16,335 nt of DNA from JBDSZL01 sp039925145 (lineage in GTDB: Bacteria; Acidobacteriota; Vicinamibacteria; Vicinamibacterales; SCN-69-37), in NCBI GenBank assembly GCA_039925145.1, contig JBDSZL010000028.1, positions 1 through 16,335 on the forward strand. The letters are read 5' to 3'. Position 1 is the stretch's first letter. Each line of letters starts with the position of its first letter. A model generated the notes under the pieces. It did no database searches and was not told where the DNA came from. It saw only the letters and a program-made list of their open reading frames with translations. This document shows, piece by piece, positions 1-6,714 of this stretch. Position numbers and translations under genes: made by a program.

Positions 1-1
1 C

Positions 2-526
2 GAGGACCTGGAGTGGTTCCCGTACACGGTCGACGCCATTCGGTTGCTGCGGCGGGCGGGATGCCTCGTCTGCGTGGTCACGAACCAGGGAGGCGTGGGG
101 CTTGGCCTCTATGACGAGCAGGCGGTCGAGACCGTCCATCGCTCGATGGCGGAGGCATTGACCGCATCGGGCGCGCACGTCGATGGCTGGTTCTACTGCC
201 CGCACCACCCGCGGTCGACGACTGACCACCTGCGCGGGCCATGCGACTGCCGCAAGCCGGGTGCCGGTATGATTCGGGAGGCGGCGGGCCGCCTGGGGAT
301 CGACGTGGCTCGGTCGTTCGTGATCGGCGACAAGCTGAGCGACGTGGAACTGGCGGTCAACGCCGGCGCCGCGGGTGTGCTTGTCGCCACCGGGTACGGC
401 GAGCAGGTCGTGCGCACGCACGGCGGTCGCGTCCCGGGTGCGGCCCACATCGCATCAGATCTCATGGAGGCCACCTCGTGGATACTCGGGCAGATGGACC
501 AGCGCCGCGATCGGGTGACACCCTGA
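2..526 (+). CDS. gmhB: D-glycero-D-manno-heptose-1,7-bisphosphate 7-phosphatase, 5'-truncated
   Basis: HAD-family phosphatase that removes the 7-phosphate of heptose-1,7-bisphosphate in cytoplasmic ADP-heptose synthesis for LPS inner core. The frame is open from base 2, so the start and the first DxD nucleophile motif lie outside the window. Visible are HAD motif II (VVTNQGG), the GmhB zinc loop with its Cys/His ligands (CPHHP, then CDC about 20 residues later), the motif III Lys in CRKPG, and motif IV GDKLSDVELA. The zinc loop separates GmhB from generic HAD or histidinol-phosphate phosphatases, although the HisB N-domain is a close relative. The stop TGA at 524-526 overlaps the proposed start of the next gene, a heptose-7-phosphate kinase, so the two are probably translationally coupled. 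Pathway context makes the call strong. Confidence 0.9.
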   Translation, partial: EDLEWFPYTVDAIRLLRRAGCLVCVVTNQGGVGLGLYDEQAVETVHRSMAEALTASGAHVDGWFYCPHHPRSTTDHLRGPCDCRKPGAGMIREAAGRLGIDVARSFVIGDKLSDVELAVNAGAAGVLVATGYGEQVVRTHGGRVPGAAHIASDLMEATSWILGQMDQRRDRVTP

Positions 527-1587
527 CGCCGCGCCGGTGCCGGGCAATCCTCGAGGGCTTTGCGTACGTGCGCGTGGCCGTCGCGGGCGATCTCGTGGCC
601 GACGAATTCATCTACGGTCAGCTCGATCGCGTCTCCCGCGAAGCGCCAGTCCTCATTCTGAGTTACGACTCGACGGAGATTCTGCCCGGCGGCGCCGGCA
701 ACGCGGCGAACAACGTGGCGGCGCTCGGCGCGAGGGTAAGTGCGGTGGGTGTCGTCGGCCGGGATGTCGCCGGCACCAGGCTGCTCGCCGCGCTGCAACC
801 ACGAGTCAATGTCGATGGCGTGACCCGCGTGGGCGGCTACGTGACACCCGTCAAGACCCGCATCCTCGCTGGTGGGGTGCACTCGGCGAAACAGCAGGTC
901 GTCCGCATCGATCGATCGGGCAGCGCCTTGGCGCCCGCGATGGCGCGTCGCGTCGAAAGGGCGCTCGCGGAGATCATCGGTCAAGTCACGGTGGTCATCA
1001 TCTCCGACTACGGGCGCGGACTGGTGACTCCGGCGCTGTGGGCTCGCGCGCTCGAGGCGTCGGGTGTCCGGCAGCCGCCGCTCGTGCTCGTCGACTCCAG
1101 ATACGCACTCGACGGGTTCGTGGGCATGACCGCGTGCACGCCCAACGAGTCCGAAGTCGAGGCGCTCCTGGGTGTTCGCATCGAGGACAACCCTGACGTG
1201 CTCGAGCAAGCCGGTCGCACGCTCCTCCAGCGGCTCGAATGCCAGGCCGTGCTGATCACGCGGGGGAGCCGTGGCATGGCACTCTTCGAACCCGATCGGC
1301 CGACCGATCACATCCCCATTGTGGGATCGGACGAAGTCGCCGACGTCACCGGCGCGGGCGACACCGTGATCGCGACGTTCGCGCTCGCCCTTGGCGCCGG
1401 CGCATCGTTTCCCGAGGCGGCGCGACTCGCCAATCACGCTGGCGGCATCGTCGTGATGAAGCGCGGCACCGCCACGGTGAGTGCCGCGGAATTGCGCGAG
1501 GCCGTCGAGGAGAGCGGCCGGTCGCAGCGGGCGGGCCGGCGCTCTGCCGGTCAGAAAGGCCGAGGACATGGGCCGGCTCGTCACTGA
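523..1587 (+). CDS. rfaE1: D-glycero-beta-D-manno-heptose-7-phosphate kinase (HldE kinase domain as separate protein)
   Basis: PfkB/ribokinase-family kinase that phosphorylates heptose-7-phosphate at C1 to give the GmhB substrate. The N-terminus has the family pattern GDLVADEFIYG followed by RVSREAPV. The sugar-binding GGAGNAANN lies at residues 56-64, and the catalytic anion-hole/base motif GAGDT at 277-281 (nt 1351-1365). The frame stays open far upstream, overlapping gmhB. No ATG sits near the family-expected N-terminus. CTG at 523 gives a start MTPRRCRAILEGF, as expected for the family, and overlaps the gmhB stop as CTGA; GTG at 568 is the fallback. The length of 354 aa is slightly above the usual 310-340, because of a basic low-complexity tail after about residue 330. 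The last 20 nt overlap rfaE2 in another frame. In many proteobacteria these two activities are one fused HldE. Confidence 0.88.
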   Translation: MTPRRCRAILEGFAYVRVAVAGDLVADEFIYGQLDRVSREAPVLILSYDSTEILPGGAGNAANNVAALGARVSAVGVVGRDVAGTRLLAALQPRVNVDGVTRVGGYVTPVKTRILAGGVHSAKQQVVRIDRSGSALAPAMARRVERALAEIIGQVTVVIISDYGRGLVTPALWARALEASGVRQPPLVLVDSRYALDGFVGMTACTPNESEVEALLGVRIEDNPDVLEQAGRTLLQRLECQAVLITRGSRGMALFEPDRPTDHIPIVGSDEVADVTGAGDTVIATFALALGAGASFPEAARLANHAGGIVVMKRGTATVSAAELREAVEESGRSQRAGRRSAGQKGRGHGPARH

Positions 1588-2080
1588 CGCGGAGCTCGTG
1601 GTCCTCGTCGCCGCCGATCGCCGCGCAGGCAAGACCATCGCATTTGCGAACGGCTGCTTCGACCTGCTGCATGTCGGCCATGTGCGATACCTCGAAGCCG
1701 CCCGTCGCGAGGCCGACCGCCTGATCGTTGCGATCAACGATGACAGCTCGGTGCAGTCGCTGAAGGGGCCGCGCCAGCCGGTGATGCCCGACCATGCCCG
1801 TGCGGAGCTCATCGCGGCGCTCCGAGCCGTGGACTACGTCGTCGTATTTCACGACGCCAAGGTCGATCGCCTCTTACAGCTGCTCCGGCCCGACGTGCAC
1901 TGCAAAGGCACCGACTACACCGTAGAGACCGTACCGGAGCGCGATATGGTCCGCTCGTATGGCGGCCGAATCGCGGTTGTCGGCGATCCGAAGGATCATT
2001 CCACGTCGCGGCTGCTTCACCGGCTTGCTGCCGAGCCGCGGGCCGCCGCCTCCGGCCCTCCGGCACAGGTCGAGAAGTAG
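1568..2080 (+). CDS. rfaE2: D-glycero-beta-D-manno-heptose 1-phosphate adenylyltransferase (HldE nucleotidyltransferase domain as separate protein)
   Basis: Cytidylyltransferase-fold enzyme that transfers AMP from ATP to heptose-1-phosphate, making ADP-heptose. ATG at 1568 gives a 170-aa protein of family length; the open frame runs on upstream to 1481, but that is inside rfaE1. Signature motifs: FANGCFDLLHVGHVRYL at 26-42, containing the nucleotide-binding HxGH (35-38), and KGTDY at 113-117. The C-terminal part reads GDPKDHSTSRLL (139-150), where fused HldE proteins usually carry a shorter STT-type motif. The last about 15 residues are a low-complexity Ala/Pro-rich tail. The gene overlaps rfaE1 by 20 nt and is followed 3 nt later by the heptosyltransferase, so it is clearly in one operon. 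Confidence 0.92.
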   Translation: MGRLVTDAELVVLVAADRRAGKTIAFANGCFDLLHVGHVRYLEAARREADRLIVAINDDSSVQSLKGPRQPVMPDHARAELIAALRAVDYVVVFHDAKVDRLLQLLRPDVHCKGTDYTVETVPERDMVRSYGGRIAVVGDPKDHSTSRLLHRLAAEPRAAASGPPAQVEK

Positions 2081-2083
2081 TCC

Positions 2084-3106
2084 GTGTCCTTTCTGATCGT
2101 GCGACTCGGGTCGCTGGGAGATCTGATTCACACGCTGCCCGCGGTGGCGGCACTACGCCGGGCCCATCCGCACGCGACGATCGACTGGTTGGTCGACGCT
2201 CCTCACCGCGGTCTGCTCGACCTCGTGCCGGTGATCTCCTCGGTCATCGCGCTCGAAGAGCCGTCTGCGCGGGGCTGGCTGGCCGCGCTCCGCGAAATGC
2301 GCCGCCGCCACTACACGGTTGCAATCGACTTCCAGGGGCTGCTGAAATCCGCGGCGCTTGCGAGGCTCTCTGGCGCTCGGCAAGTACTGGGGTTCTCCCG
2401 TGAGGGGCTTCGTGAGCCGACCGCACGCGTGTTCTACACCACCGGGGTGCAGACGCCTGAACGGATCCACGTGGTCCGCAAGAATGTCGTGCTGGCAGAA
2501 GCGGCCGGGGCTGCCGCCGGGCCGCTGCAGTTTCCCATTCGTGACGTGCCGTCTCCGGCGTTGGATGAGCTGCGAGCACGTGGCGTGGGACGCTTCGCTC
2601 TCCTGAATTGCGGCGCGGCGTGGCCGAACAAACGGTGGCCAGCCGCGAGATTCGGACAGGTGGCGGCATGGCTGCGCGCGGCGCACGGGCTGTCCTCCGT
2701 CGCGCTCTGGGGCCCCGGCGAGGCAGATCTGGCACGTGATGTCGTGGCCGCATCCGGAGGCGCCGCAGTCGCGGCACCGACGACGGATTTATCGGATCTC
2801 GTGGCGGTCGCGCGCGCCGCAGACCTCGTGTTGTCCGGAGACACAGGGCCCACGCACATCGCGGCTGCGGTTGGTACGCCCGTCGTCGCGCTCTTCGGTC
2901 CCACCGATCCAGCCCGCAATGGCCCGTGGGATCCTGCTGACATCGTGCTGTCCCGTTACAGTGCGTGCCGCTGTCACTATCGGCGCGCCTGCCGTCTGGA
3001 TGCGGCGACATGGTGCCTCGGTTCGATCGACGAGGCAGCCGTGCGGACCGCCATCGGGGAGCGCCTGGAGCGGGTCCGCCGGGGCACCGGTCACGCACCG
3101 CAATGA
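2084..3106 (+). CDS. ADP-heptose:LPS heptosyltransferase, glycosyltransferase family 9
   Basis: GT9 enzyme that transfers heptose from ADP-heptose to the Kdo/heptose inner core at the cytoplasmic face of the inner membrane. A GTG start lies 3 nt after the rfaE2 stop. The N-terminus VRLGSLGDLIHTLPAVAALR is the classic GT-B acceptor-side motif. DFQGLLKSA follows, and the donor-binding motif GDTGPTHIAAA lies from residue 252 with GTPVVALFGPTDP after it. The C-terminus is Cys-rich (SACRCHYRRAC), as seen in many GT9 proteins. At 340 aa it has normal family length. It could be heptosyltransferase I (WaaC) or II (WaaF); motifs visible here do not decide, so no symbol is given. Its TGA stop overlaps an ATG at 3103 (ATGA). 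Confidence 0.9.
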   Translation: MSFLIVRLGSLGDLIHTLPAVAALRRAHPHATIDWLVDAPHRGLLDLVPVISSVIALEEPSARGWLAALREMRRRHYTVAIDFQGLLKSAALARLSGARQVLGFSREGLREPTARVFYTTGVQTPERIHVVRKNVVLAEAAGAAAGPLQFPIRDVPSPALDELRARGVGRFALLNCGAAWPNKRWPAARFGQVAAWLRAAHGLSSVALWGPGEADLARDVVAASGGAAVAAPTTDLSDLVAVARAADLVLSGDTGPTHIAAAVGTPVVALFGPTDPARNGPWDPADIVLSRYSACRCHYRRACRLDAATWCLGSIDEAAVRTAIGERLERVRRGTGHAPQ

Positions 3107-3132
3107 GCACCGCACTCACGTTCTTATGCTGA
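3103..3132 (+). other. Possible 9-codon coupling ORF between heptosyltransferase and methyltransferase
   Basis: ATG at 3103 overlaps the heptosyltransferase stop (ATGA) and opens a frame MSTALTFLC ending in TGA at 3130-3132. The methyltransferase ATG at 3126 lies inside its end (ATGCTGA, 7-nt overlap). This geometry could let terminating ribosomes hand over to the next start. It may equally be chance; nothing supports a functional peptide. Confidence 0.3.
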
Positions 3133-3629
3133 ATCTGCTTGCTCGTCTGCGAGTCCCGCTCGGTTTTGGCTGCGCTGGCGTGGCCCTGGCGCTGGCTCGA
3201 CCTTCCGTGACGTCGCTCACGATCGGCCTGCTGTTCGCGGTGCCCGGCGAGGCGCTCCGCATCTGGGCTGCCGGCCATATCGACAAGGGCCGGGAAATCA
3301 CGCGTTCTGGTCCGTACCGCTACGTCCGGCATCCTTTGTATTTGGGATCGACCGCGCTTGGCGTGGGGTTCGCCGCAGCCACCCGGAGTTGGCTGGTGTG
3401 TGTGCTCGCGGCCCTCTATCTGGGCGTGACGCTCGTGGCGGCAATCCGCTCGGAGGAGGCGACGCTCGATGCGGCTTTTGCTGGCGCGTACTCGGCCTAT
3501 CGCGAGGGCCGGGCCGAGCCCGTGGAGCGCCGGTTCACTTGGAGCCGCGTGGTTCGTAACCGGGAATACAGGGCGGTGCTCGGCGCGCTGATAGCGTTCG
3601 GCTGGCTGGCGTGGTGGGCTACGCGGTAG
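3126..3629 (+). CDS. Isoprenylcysteine carboxyl methyltransferase / PEMT-family membrane protein
   Basis: Small polytopic membrane protein of 167 aa. The family motif SGPYRYVRHPLYLG, which forms the S-adenosylmethionine site, is near residues 59-72. A C-terminal acidic/aromatic segment follows (EEATLDAAF, then AYSAYREGR), matching the E-F-Y-Y pattern of ICMT/PEMT enzymes. Four hydrophobic stretches are visible: two before the motif, one long stretch after it, and one at the very C-terminus. Bacterial members methylate lipids or small molecules; the substrate cannot be read from sequence. ATG 3126 is the only sensible start and lies 19 nt after the heptosyltransferase stop, in another frame. 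Being last in an ADP-heptose operon suggests an envelope-related substrate, which is inference only. Confidence 0.8.
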   Translation: MLNLLARLRVPLGFGCAGVALALARPSVTSLTIGLLFAVPGEALRIWAAGHIDKGREITRSGPYRYVRHPLYLGSTALGVGFAAATRSWLVCVLAALYLGVTLVAAIRSEEATLDAAFAGAYSAYREGRAEPVERRFTWSRVVRNREYRAVLGALIAFGWLAWWATR

Positions 3630-3661
3630 GGGCCCCTTCGCCTGGTCGGCATAGCCGGACG

Positions 3662-3723
3662 AAGCCAGAAGCTGAAGTCCGCGGACTGATTCTCGGGTCC
3701 GACCGACTTCCAGCTCCTGGCTT
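3662..3723. repeat. Long imperfect inverted repeat between convergent genes
   Basis: Left arm AAGCCAG-a-AGCTG-AAGTC (3662-3679) pairs with right arm GACTT-c-CAGCT-c-CTGGCTT (3705-3723). That gives 17 base pairs interrupted by one mismatch and one bulge, and an inner GGAC/GTCC pair (3683-3686 with 3697-3700). It sits between the methyltransferase stop (3629, +) and the DUF892 stop (3771, -). There is no T-tract on either side, so it is not a canonical intrinsic terminator, though it may protect or end both messages. A related word CTTCTGG occurs again at about 3739-3745. Confidence 0.55.
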
Positions 3724-3770
3724 ACCCCGTGGTTCAGACTTCTGGTTTCAAATCCGAACGCACTGGCCGA

Positions 3771-4400
3771 CTACCGACGCGAACGCGCGGCCGAGGCCTT
3801 GCTGGTGCGCGTGCCCGCGCCCGAACCCGCGCTCGACCGCCCGGCGCGCCGCGTCTGGCCGCTCCGTTCCCGCCCGGCCGAGGCTTCCTGCTCGCTGTCC
3901 GCGTCGTCGGCCGCGTCTGGGTTGACCGTTGATTCGGCGATCTGGGTCAGCTTCTGGTCTGCCTGCTTCTCCTCCTCGAGCGTGCTCTCGAGCAGGCTGG
4001 CCACGTGCTCGTTGCCGAGCAGCCGTGCAAACGTCGCGGCCGTTCCGTAACTGGCGATCTCGTAGTGCTCCACCTTCTGCGCCGCGCCGATAATCGCCGC
4101 GTCTCTCAACGAGTCGTCGTCGTAGTCCTCCTGCATCTGCTCGGTCCCCTCTTCGAGGAGGCCCATCATGGCGTGGCAGGTCTTGCCCTTGACGTCCGCG
4201 TCGAGCGCGGTGAGCGCCTCTTCGAGACGGGTCACGTGCTCTTCGGTCTGCTCGAGGTGGTCGGTGAACGCCTGGCGCAATTCATCGGAATTGGCGGCCT
4301 TGGCCATTTTCGGGAGGGCCTTGGTGAGCCGCTTTTCGGCGTCGAGCAGGTCGCGCAATTCTGCGATCAGCAGGGTCTGTAGAGAATCAATACGTGGCAT
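3771..4400 (-). CDS. DUF892 / YciF-YciE-type ferritin-like protein with basic C-terminal tail
   Basis: Four-helix ferritin-like protein (209 aa) of the DUF892 family, often linked to stress responses. The helical core covers about residues 1-160. It shows repeated Glu/His patterns suited to a di-iron site: AELRDLLDAEKRL near 13-25, HLEQTEEHVTRLEE, KVEHYEIASYG, and LEEEKQADQKL. The start is ATG 4400, because a good ribosome site (AAGGAG, 4407-4412, 6-nt gap) precedes it; the longer open frame to 4577 adds only low-complexity sequence. The last about 45 residues are an unusual disordered Ala/Ser/Gly/Arg tail, first acidic (DAADDADSEQE) then basic. Its metal content and role are not provable here. 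Confidence 0.88.
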   Translation of the reverse strand: MPRIDSLQTLLIAELRDLLDAEKRLTKALPKMAKAANSDELRQAFTDHLEQTEEHVTRLEEALTALDADVKGKTCHAMMGLLEEGTEQMQEDYDDDSLRDAAIIGAAQKVEHYEIASYGTAATFARLLGNEHVASLLESTLEEEKQADQKLTQIAESTVNPDAADDADSEQEASAGRERSGQTRRAGRSSAGSGAGTRTSKASAARSRR

Positions 4401-4406
4401 CGTCAA

Positions 4407-4412
4407 CTCCTT
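4407..4412 (-). promoter_or_regulatory. Ribosome binding site deciding the DUF892 start
   Basis: AAGGAG on the minus strand, 6 nt before ATG 4400. It is the clearest Shine-Dalgarno sequence in the left half of the window and rules out the upstream extension of the frame to 4577. Confidence 0.8.
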
Positions 4413-4417
4413 GTGGA

Positions 4418-4541
4418 AGTGGTCTCGGTCGGAACCACTCTCGAGGGAGCAAAGACCGTTCCCGCATGGTGCGGGAGACGCTGCCGGTTCTCTGATGCTG
4501 GCGGTCTGCTGACTACCTGAACTAGGCGAGGGGCTGCCTAG
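4418..4541 (-). promoter_or_regulatory. Structured leader: three perfect 6-bp hairpins upstream of the DUF892 gene
   Basis: The 189-nt gap between the receiver gene and the DUF892 gene holds three separate inverted repeats. AGTGGT/ACCACT is at 4418-4423 and 4434-4439, just upstream of the ribosome site. TCCCGC/GCGGGA is at 4460-4465 and 4471-4476. CTAGGC/GCCTAG is at 4522-4527 and 4536-4541. No U-tracts follow them. They may be operator sites, a structured 5' UTR, or the end of the upstream message. I could not see a convincing promoter. Confidence 0.35.
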
Positions 4542-4589
4542 AGTCGCGCATGCATGAGGGTACGAGCGGGTCTGCACACGCGGATCACC

Positions 4590-5009
4590 TCACTTCGCCA
4601 GCGCGCGGTGCACGGCGTCCACGAGCACCCCCAGGTCATAGGGCTTGCCCACAATCTCCAGAATGGGTTCCCCTTCGGCGAGGGGTGCCACCTGCCTGGC
4701 GTTTGTCGTGGTGACGATGATCGGACGGTGCTTCATGCCATCGCTCTGGCGCAAGTGGGTGAGCAGATTCCAGTTCGCCTCGTAGGGCAGCGCCACGTCA
4801 TACACGATGACCGCCGGATCGTGGGCGTCGAGAAACTGGTTCAGGTCGACCCGCCCGTCGCGAATGTCGAAGGTCATGCCCGTCACCACGACGAAGCCGG
4901 CGTGTTCGAGGGCAATCCTGAGCATGTCCACGGTATCGGGCGAGGTATTGAAGACGGCAATGGTCGGCGGCGCACCCATGCTGGCAGTATGCCATTGCCC
5001 CTGTCCCAT
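4590..5009 (-). CDS. Stand-alone CheY-like receiver domain with degenerate acidic pocket
   Basis: Single receiver domain, 139 aa, with no output domain. The phospho-acceptor Asp is D71 (VIVYDVALP), the switch Thr lies in IIVTTTN (about 100) and the conserved Lys is K122 (VGKPYD). The usual two acidic Mg-binding residues at the end of strand 1 are replaced: the strand reads IAVFNTSPDTV, with N21 and T22 there. Phosphorylation may therefore be altered or absent. ATG 5009 has an AGGA ribosome site 6 nt upstream; a shorter start at 4979 would remove ten residues lying before the fold. The gene is divergent from the O-antigen ligase gene, with about 73 nt between them. No kinase is encoded nearby, so the partner is unknown. 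Confidence 0.8.
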   Translation of the reverse strand: MGQGQWHTASMGAPPTIAVFNTSPDTVDMLRIALEHAGFVVVTGMTFDIRDGRVDLNQFLDAHDPAVIVYDVALPYEANWNLLTHLRQSDGMKHRPIIVTTTNARQVAPLAEGEPILEIVGKPYDLGVLVDAVHRALAK

Positions 5010-5082
5010 GGGGTATCCTGCGGTCCACCCCCGTACAGGGGAAGACTCCCCCCGGCGTCGCAGCGTTCATTCGTATCCGCCC

Positions 5083-6618
5083 ATGTCACTTTCGATGCAG
5101 TCCGGCCTCAGGAGGCGGGGACACATCCTTACCGTAGCCAGCCACGTCTTGGCGGCCGCGACACTGGCGCTGCCGCTCGTCGCAGCGCTACGCCACCCAG
5201 CGGGTTGGTTCACGACGCTTCTCGTAACCGTGGTGTTTGGTGCCACAGCGCTCAGTCCGCCCATCGGTCTGCTGGCGTTGATCATCTCGCTGCCGCTCAC
5301 CCCGGCCCTCGAGCGGTTCTCCGCTGTTCCGCTCCTGCCGGCGGGTCTCACAGAGATGCTGCTGCTGGCGTTCTGTTCGGCGTCATGGCTGAGGAGCGAC
5401 CACGCGTCTGGCGCGTCTCGCAGTCGCTTGTCAGGTCCGGCGCTGGTGCTCGCGGCGGCAGTGGTCACATCGGCCATCTGCGAGTTCAGCGCGCTGGCCG
5501 CGACACTTCCCCAGCAGCCGCAGTCGCTCGAGTTGTGGCGCCATGTCACTGCCGATTACTGGCAGACGATGGGGCCATTCGGGATGGTGCATCATGCGCT
5601 GCGGTGGCTGGCCGGCCTGACCGTGGCGGTGGCCACCGAGCGAATCCTGCGGGTTCGACCTCTCTGGTGGGCAACGACATTCCGCGCCTGGCTGTTGGCG
5701 GGGTGCCTTGCCGGCATCCTGACGGGGCTCGCAGTCGTGAAACTGCTCCTGCGCAGTCCGCCCACGGCGATGCTGTTCGACGTCCTCGAGAGCCTGCGCG
5801 TCTCGGTGCTGACGGTGGATGTCAACGCCGCGGGTTCGTATTTTGCGCTCCTGCTCGTCGCCGCGCTCGTGGTCGGTGTCCGTCGGCGGCAATGGTTGAC
5901 GCTCGCGGTCGCGGTCCCACTGCTGTCGCTCGGCTTCATCGCCGCACAGTCCCGTGCGGCCATGGCGGCTGTGACGGCAGTGGTCTCCGGTACGATCATG
6001 CTCAATCTGGGACGGACCGGCCGCGCGTGGCGCATGGTCGTGTCCGGGCTGGCGGCTGTCCTTCTTCTGGCCGGCGCGCTCTACGCGACGTCGCAGTCGC
6101 ACGTCGCGCTCACGGATGCGACTGCGGTGCGTCTGCAGATGACGCGCGTCGGGCTGCAGATGACCCGGCATTTCCCCGTGTTCGGCGTCGGGGTCGGTGA
6201 CTACGTGCGCATGTCTCGCCGGTGGATCACACCCGATATGGAGGTGCTGCGCGGATTCGCGCCGCGAGGAGAAAACGCCCACAACAACTTCCTGCAGGTG
6301 ATGGCAGAGCTCGGCATCCCGGCCCTCCTGGTGTTCATCTACATGACGGGCTCTGTGGCACTGCTCGGCTGGCGGCGCCGAAGCGGGCCTGTCGTCCCCG
6401 AAGTCGAGGGTCTGAGCCTGGGCATCGCCGCGTTCCTCCTGAGCGCGCTGTTCGGTCACCCGCTGCTCGTGTCTCAGGTGGGCGCGCTGTTCTGGCTGGC
6501 GATGGGGATCGCGGCGTCGGGTGCCCCGCCGCTGCCGCTGCGTCGCTCTACTTCCCGCTACGCTGTGGCTGCCGCCGTGCTCTTTTACGTGGTGTCGCTG
6601 CTCTGGCGGCTGTCGTGA
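5083..6618 (+). CDS. O-antigen ligase family (Wzy_C / WaaL-like) membrane protein
   Basis: Polytopic inner-membrane protein (511 aa) with about ten or more hydrophobic segments. It belongs to the O-antigen ligase/polymerase superfamily, which joins undecaprenyl-linked glycans to lipid A core or polymerises them in the periplasm. The large periplasmic loop before the signature contains GVGVGDYVRMSRRW. The signature itself reads GENAHNNFLQVMAELGIP from residue 396, with the key His at 400. ATG 5083 gives a basic N-terminus followed by the first membrane segment; the open frame continues upstream to 4807 but there runs antisense to the receiver gene. No strong ribosome site is visible. Ligase (WaaL) and polymerase (Wzy) cannot be separated by sequence alone. 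Nearby core-heptose genes fit either. Confidence 0.82.
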   Translation: MSLSMQSGLRRRGHILTVASHVLAAATLALPLVAALRHPAGWFTTLLVTVVFGATALSPPIGLLALIISLPLTPALERFSAVPLLPAGLTEMLLLAFCSASWLRSDHASGASRSRLSGPALVLAAAVVTSAICEFSALAATLPQQPQSLELWRHVTADYWQTMGPFGMVHHALRWLAGLTVAVATERILRVRPLWWATTFRAWLLAGCLAGILTGLAVVKLLLRSPPTAMLFDVLESLRVSVLTVDVNAAGSYFALLLVAALVVGVRRRQWLTLAVAVPLLSLGFIAAQSRAAMAAVTAVVSGTIMLNLGRTGRAWRMVVSGLAAVLLLAGALYATSQSHVALTDATAVRLQMTRVGLQMTRHFPVFGVGVGDYVRMSRRWITPDMEVLRGFAPRGENAHNNFLQVMAELGIPALLVFIYMTGSVALLGWRRRSGPVVPEVEGLSLGIAAFLLSALFGHPLLVSQVGALFWLAMGIAASGAPPLPLRRSTSRYAVAAAVLFYVVSLLWRLS

Positions 6619-6666
6619 GCACGCGTCCGCGAGCCGCGGGCGCAAGGGGGCAGGGGTGAGCAGAGC

Positions 6667-6682
6667 CGCCGGCCTTCCGGCG
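6667..6682. repeat. Perfect hairpin between convergent genes
   Basis: CGCCGG-CCTT-CCGGCG, a 6-bp stem with a 4-base loop, lies between the ligase stop (6618) and the bactofilin stop (6693). A second small palindrome CCGCG-AGC-CGCGG lies at 6627-6639. Neither has a T-tract. They may assist transcription ending for the minus-strand bactofilin. Confidence 0.4.
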
Positions 6683-6685
6683 AGC

Positions 6686-6714
6686 TGCGGCCTCAGGCCT
6701 GGTCGCGTTTTTTT
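6686..6714 (+). terminator. Intrinsic terminator of the O-antigen ligase transcript, reaching into the bactofilin gene
   Basis: On the plus strand TGCGGCC (6686-6692) pairs with GGTCGCG (6701-6707) through 7 bp, two of them G-U, around an 8-base loop. Seven Ts (6708-6714) follow at once. It lies 68 nt after the ligase stop. The T-tract is the complement of the Lys-Lys codons near the end of the bactofilin gene, so 22 bases are shared. Confidence 0.6.

Noticed and set aside
193..1812. Long open frame on the minus strand (539 codons) opposite gmhB/rfaE1/rfaE2
   Set aside because: It is antisense to three well-recognised genes, has no family motifs and is Arg/Ala/His-rich, as expected for a high-GC shadow frame.
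3735..3765. GGTTTCAAATCC resembling a tRNA T-arm
   Set aside because: No matching acceptor, D or anticodon stems can be formed in the preceding about 50 bases, so no tRNA or clear remnant.
4554..6200. Plus-strand open frame (548 codons) across the receiver and ligase genes
   Set aside because: It runs antisense to the receiver and out of frame with the ligase, with no hydrophobic pattern and Arg/Gly/Ala composition.
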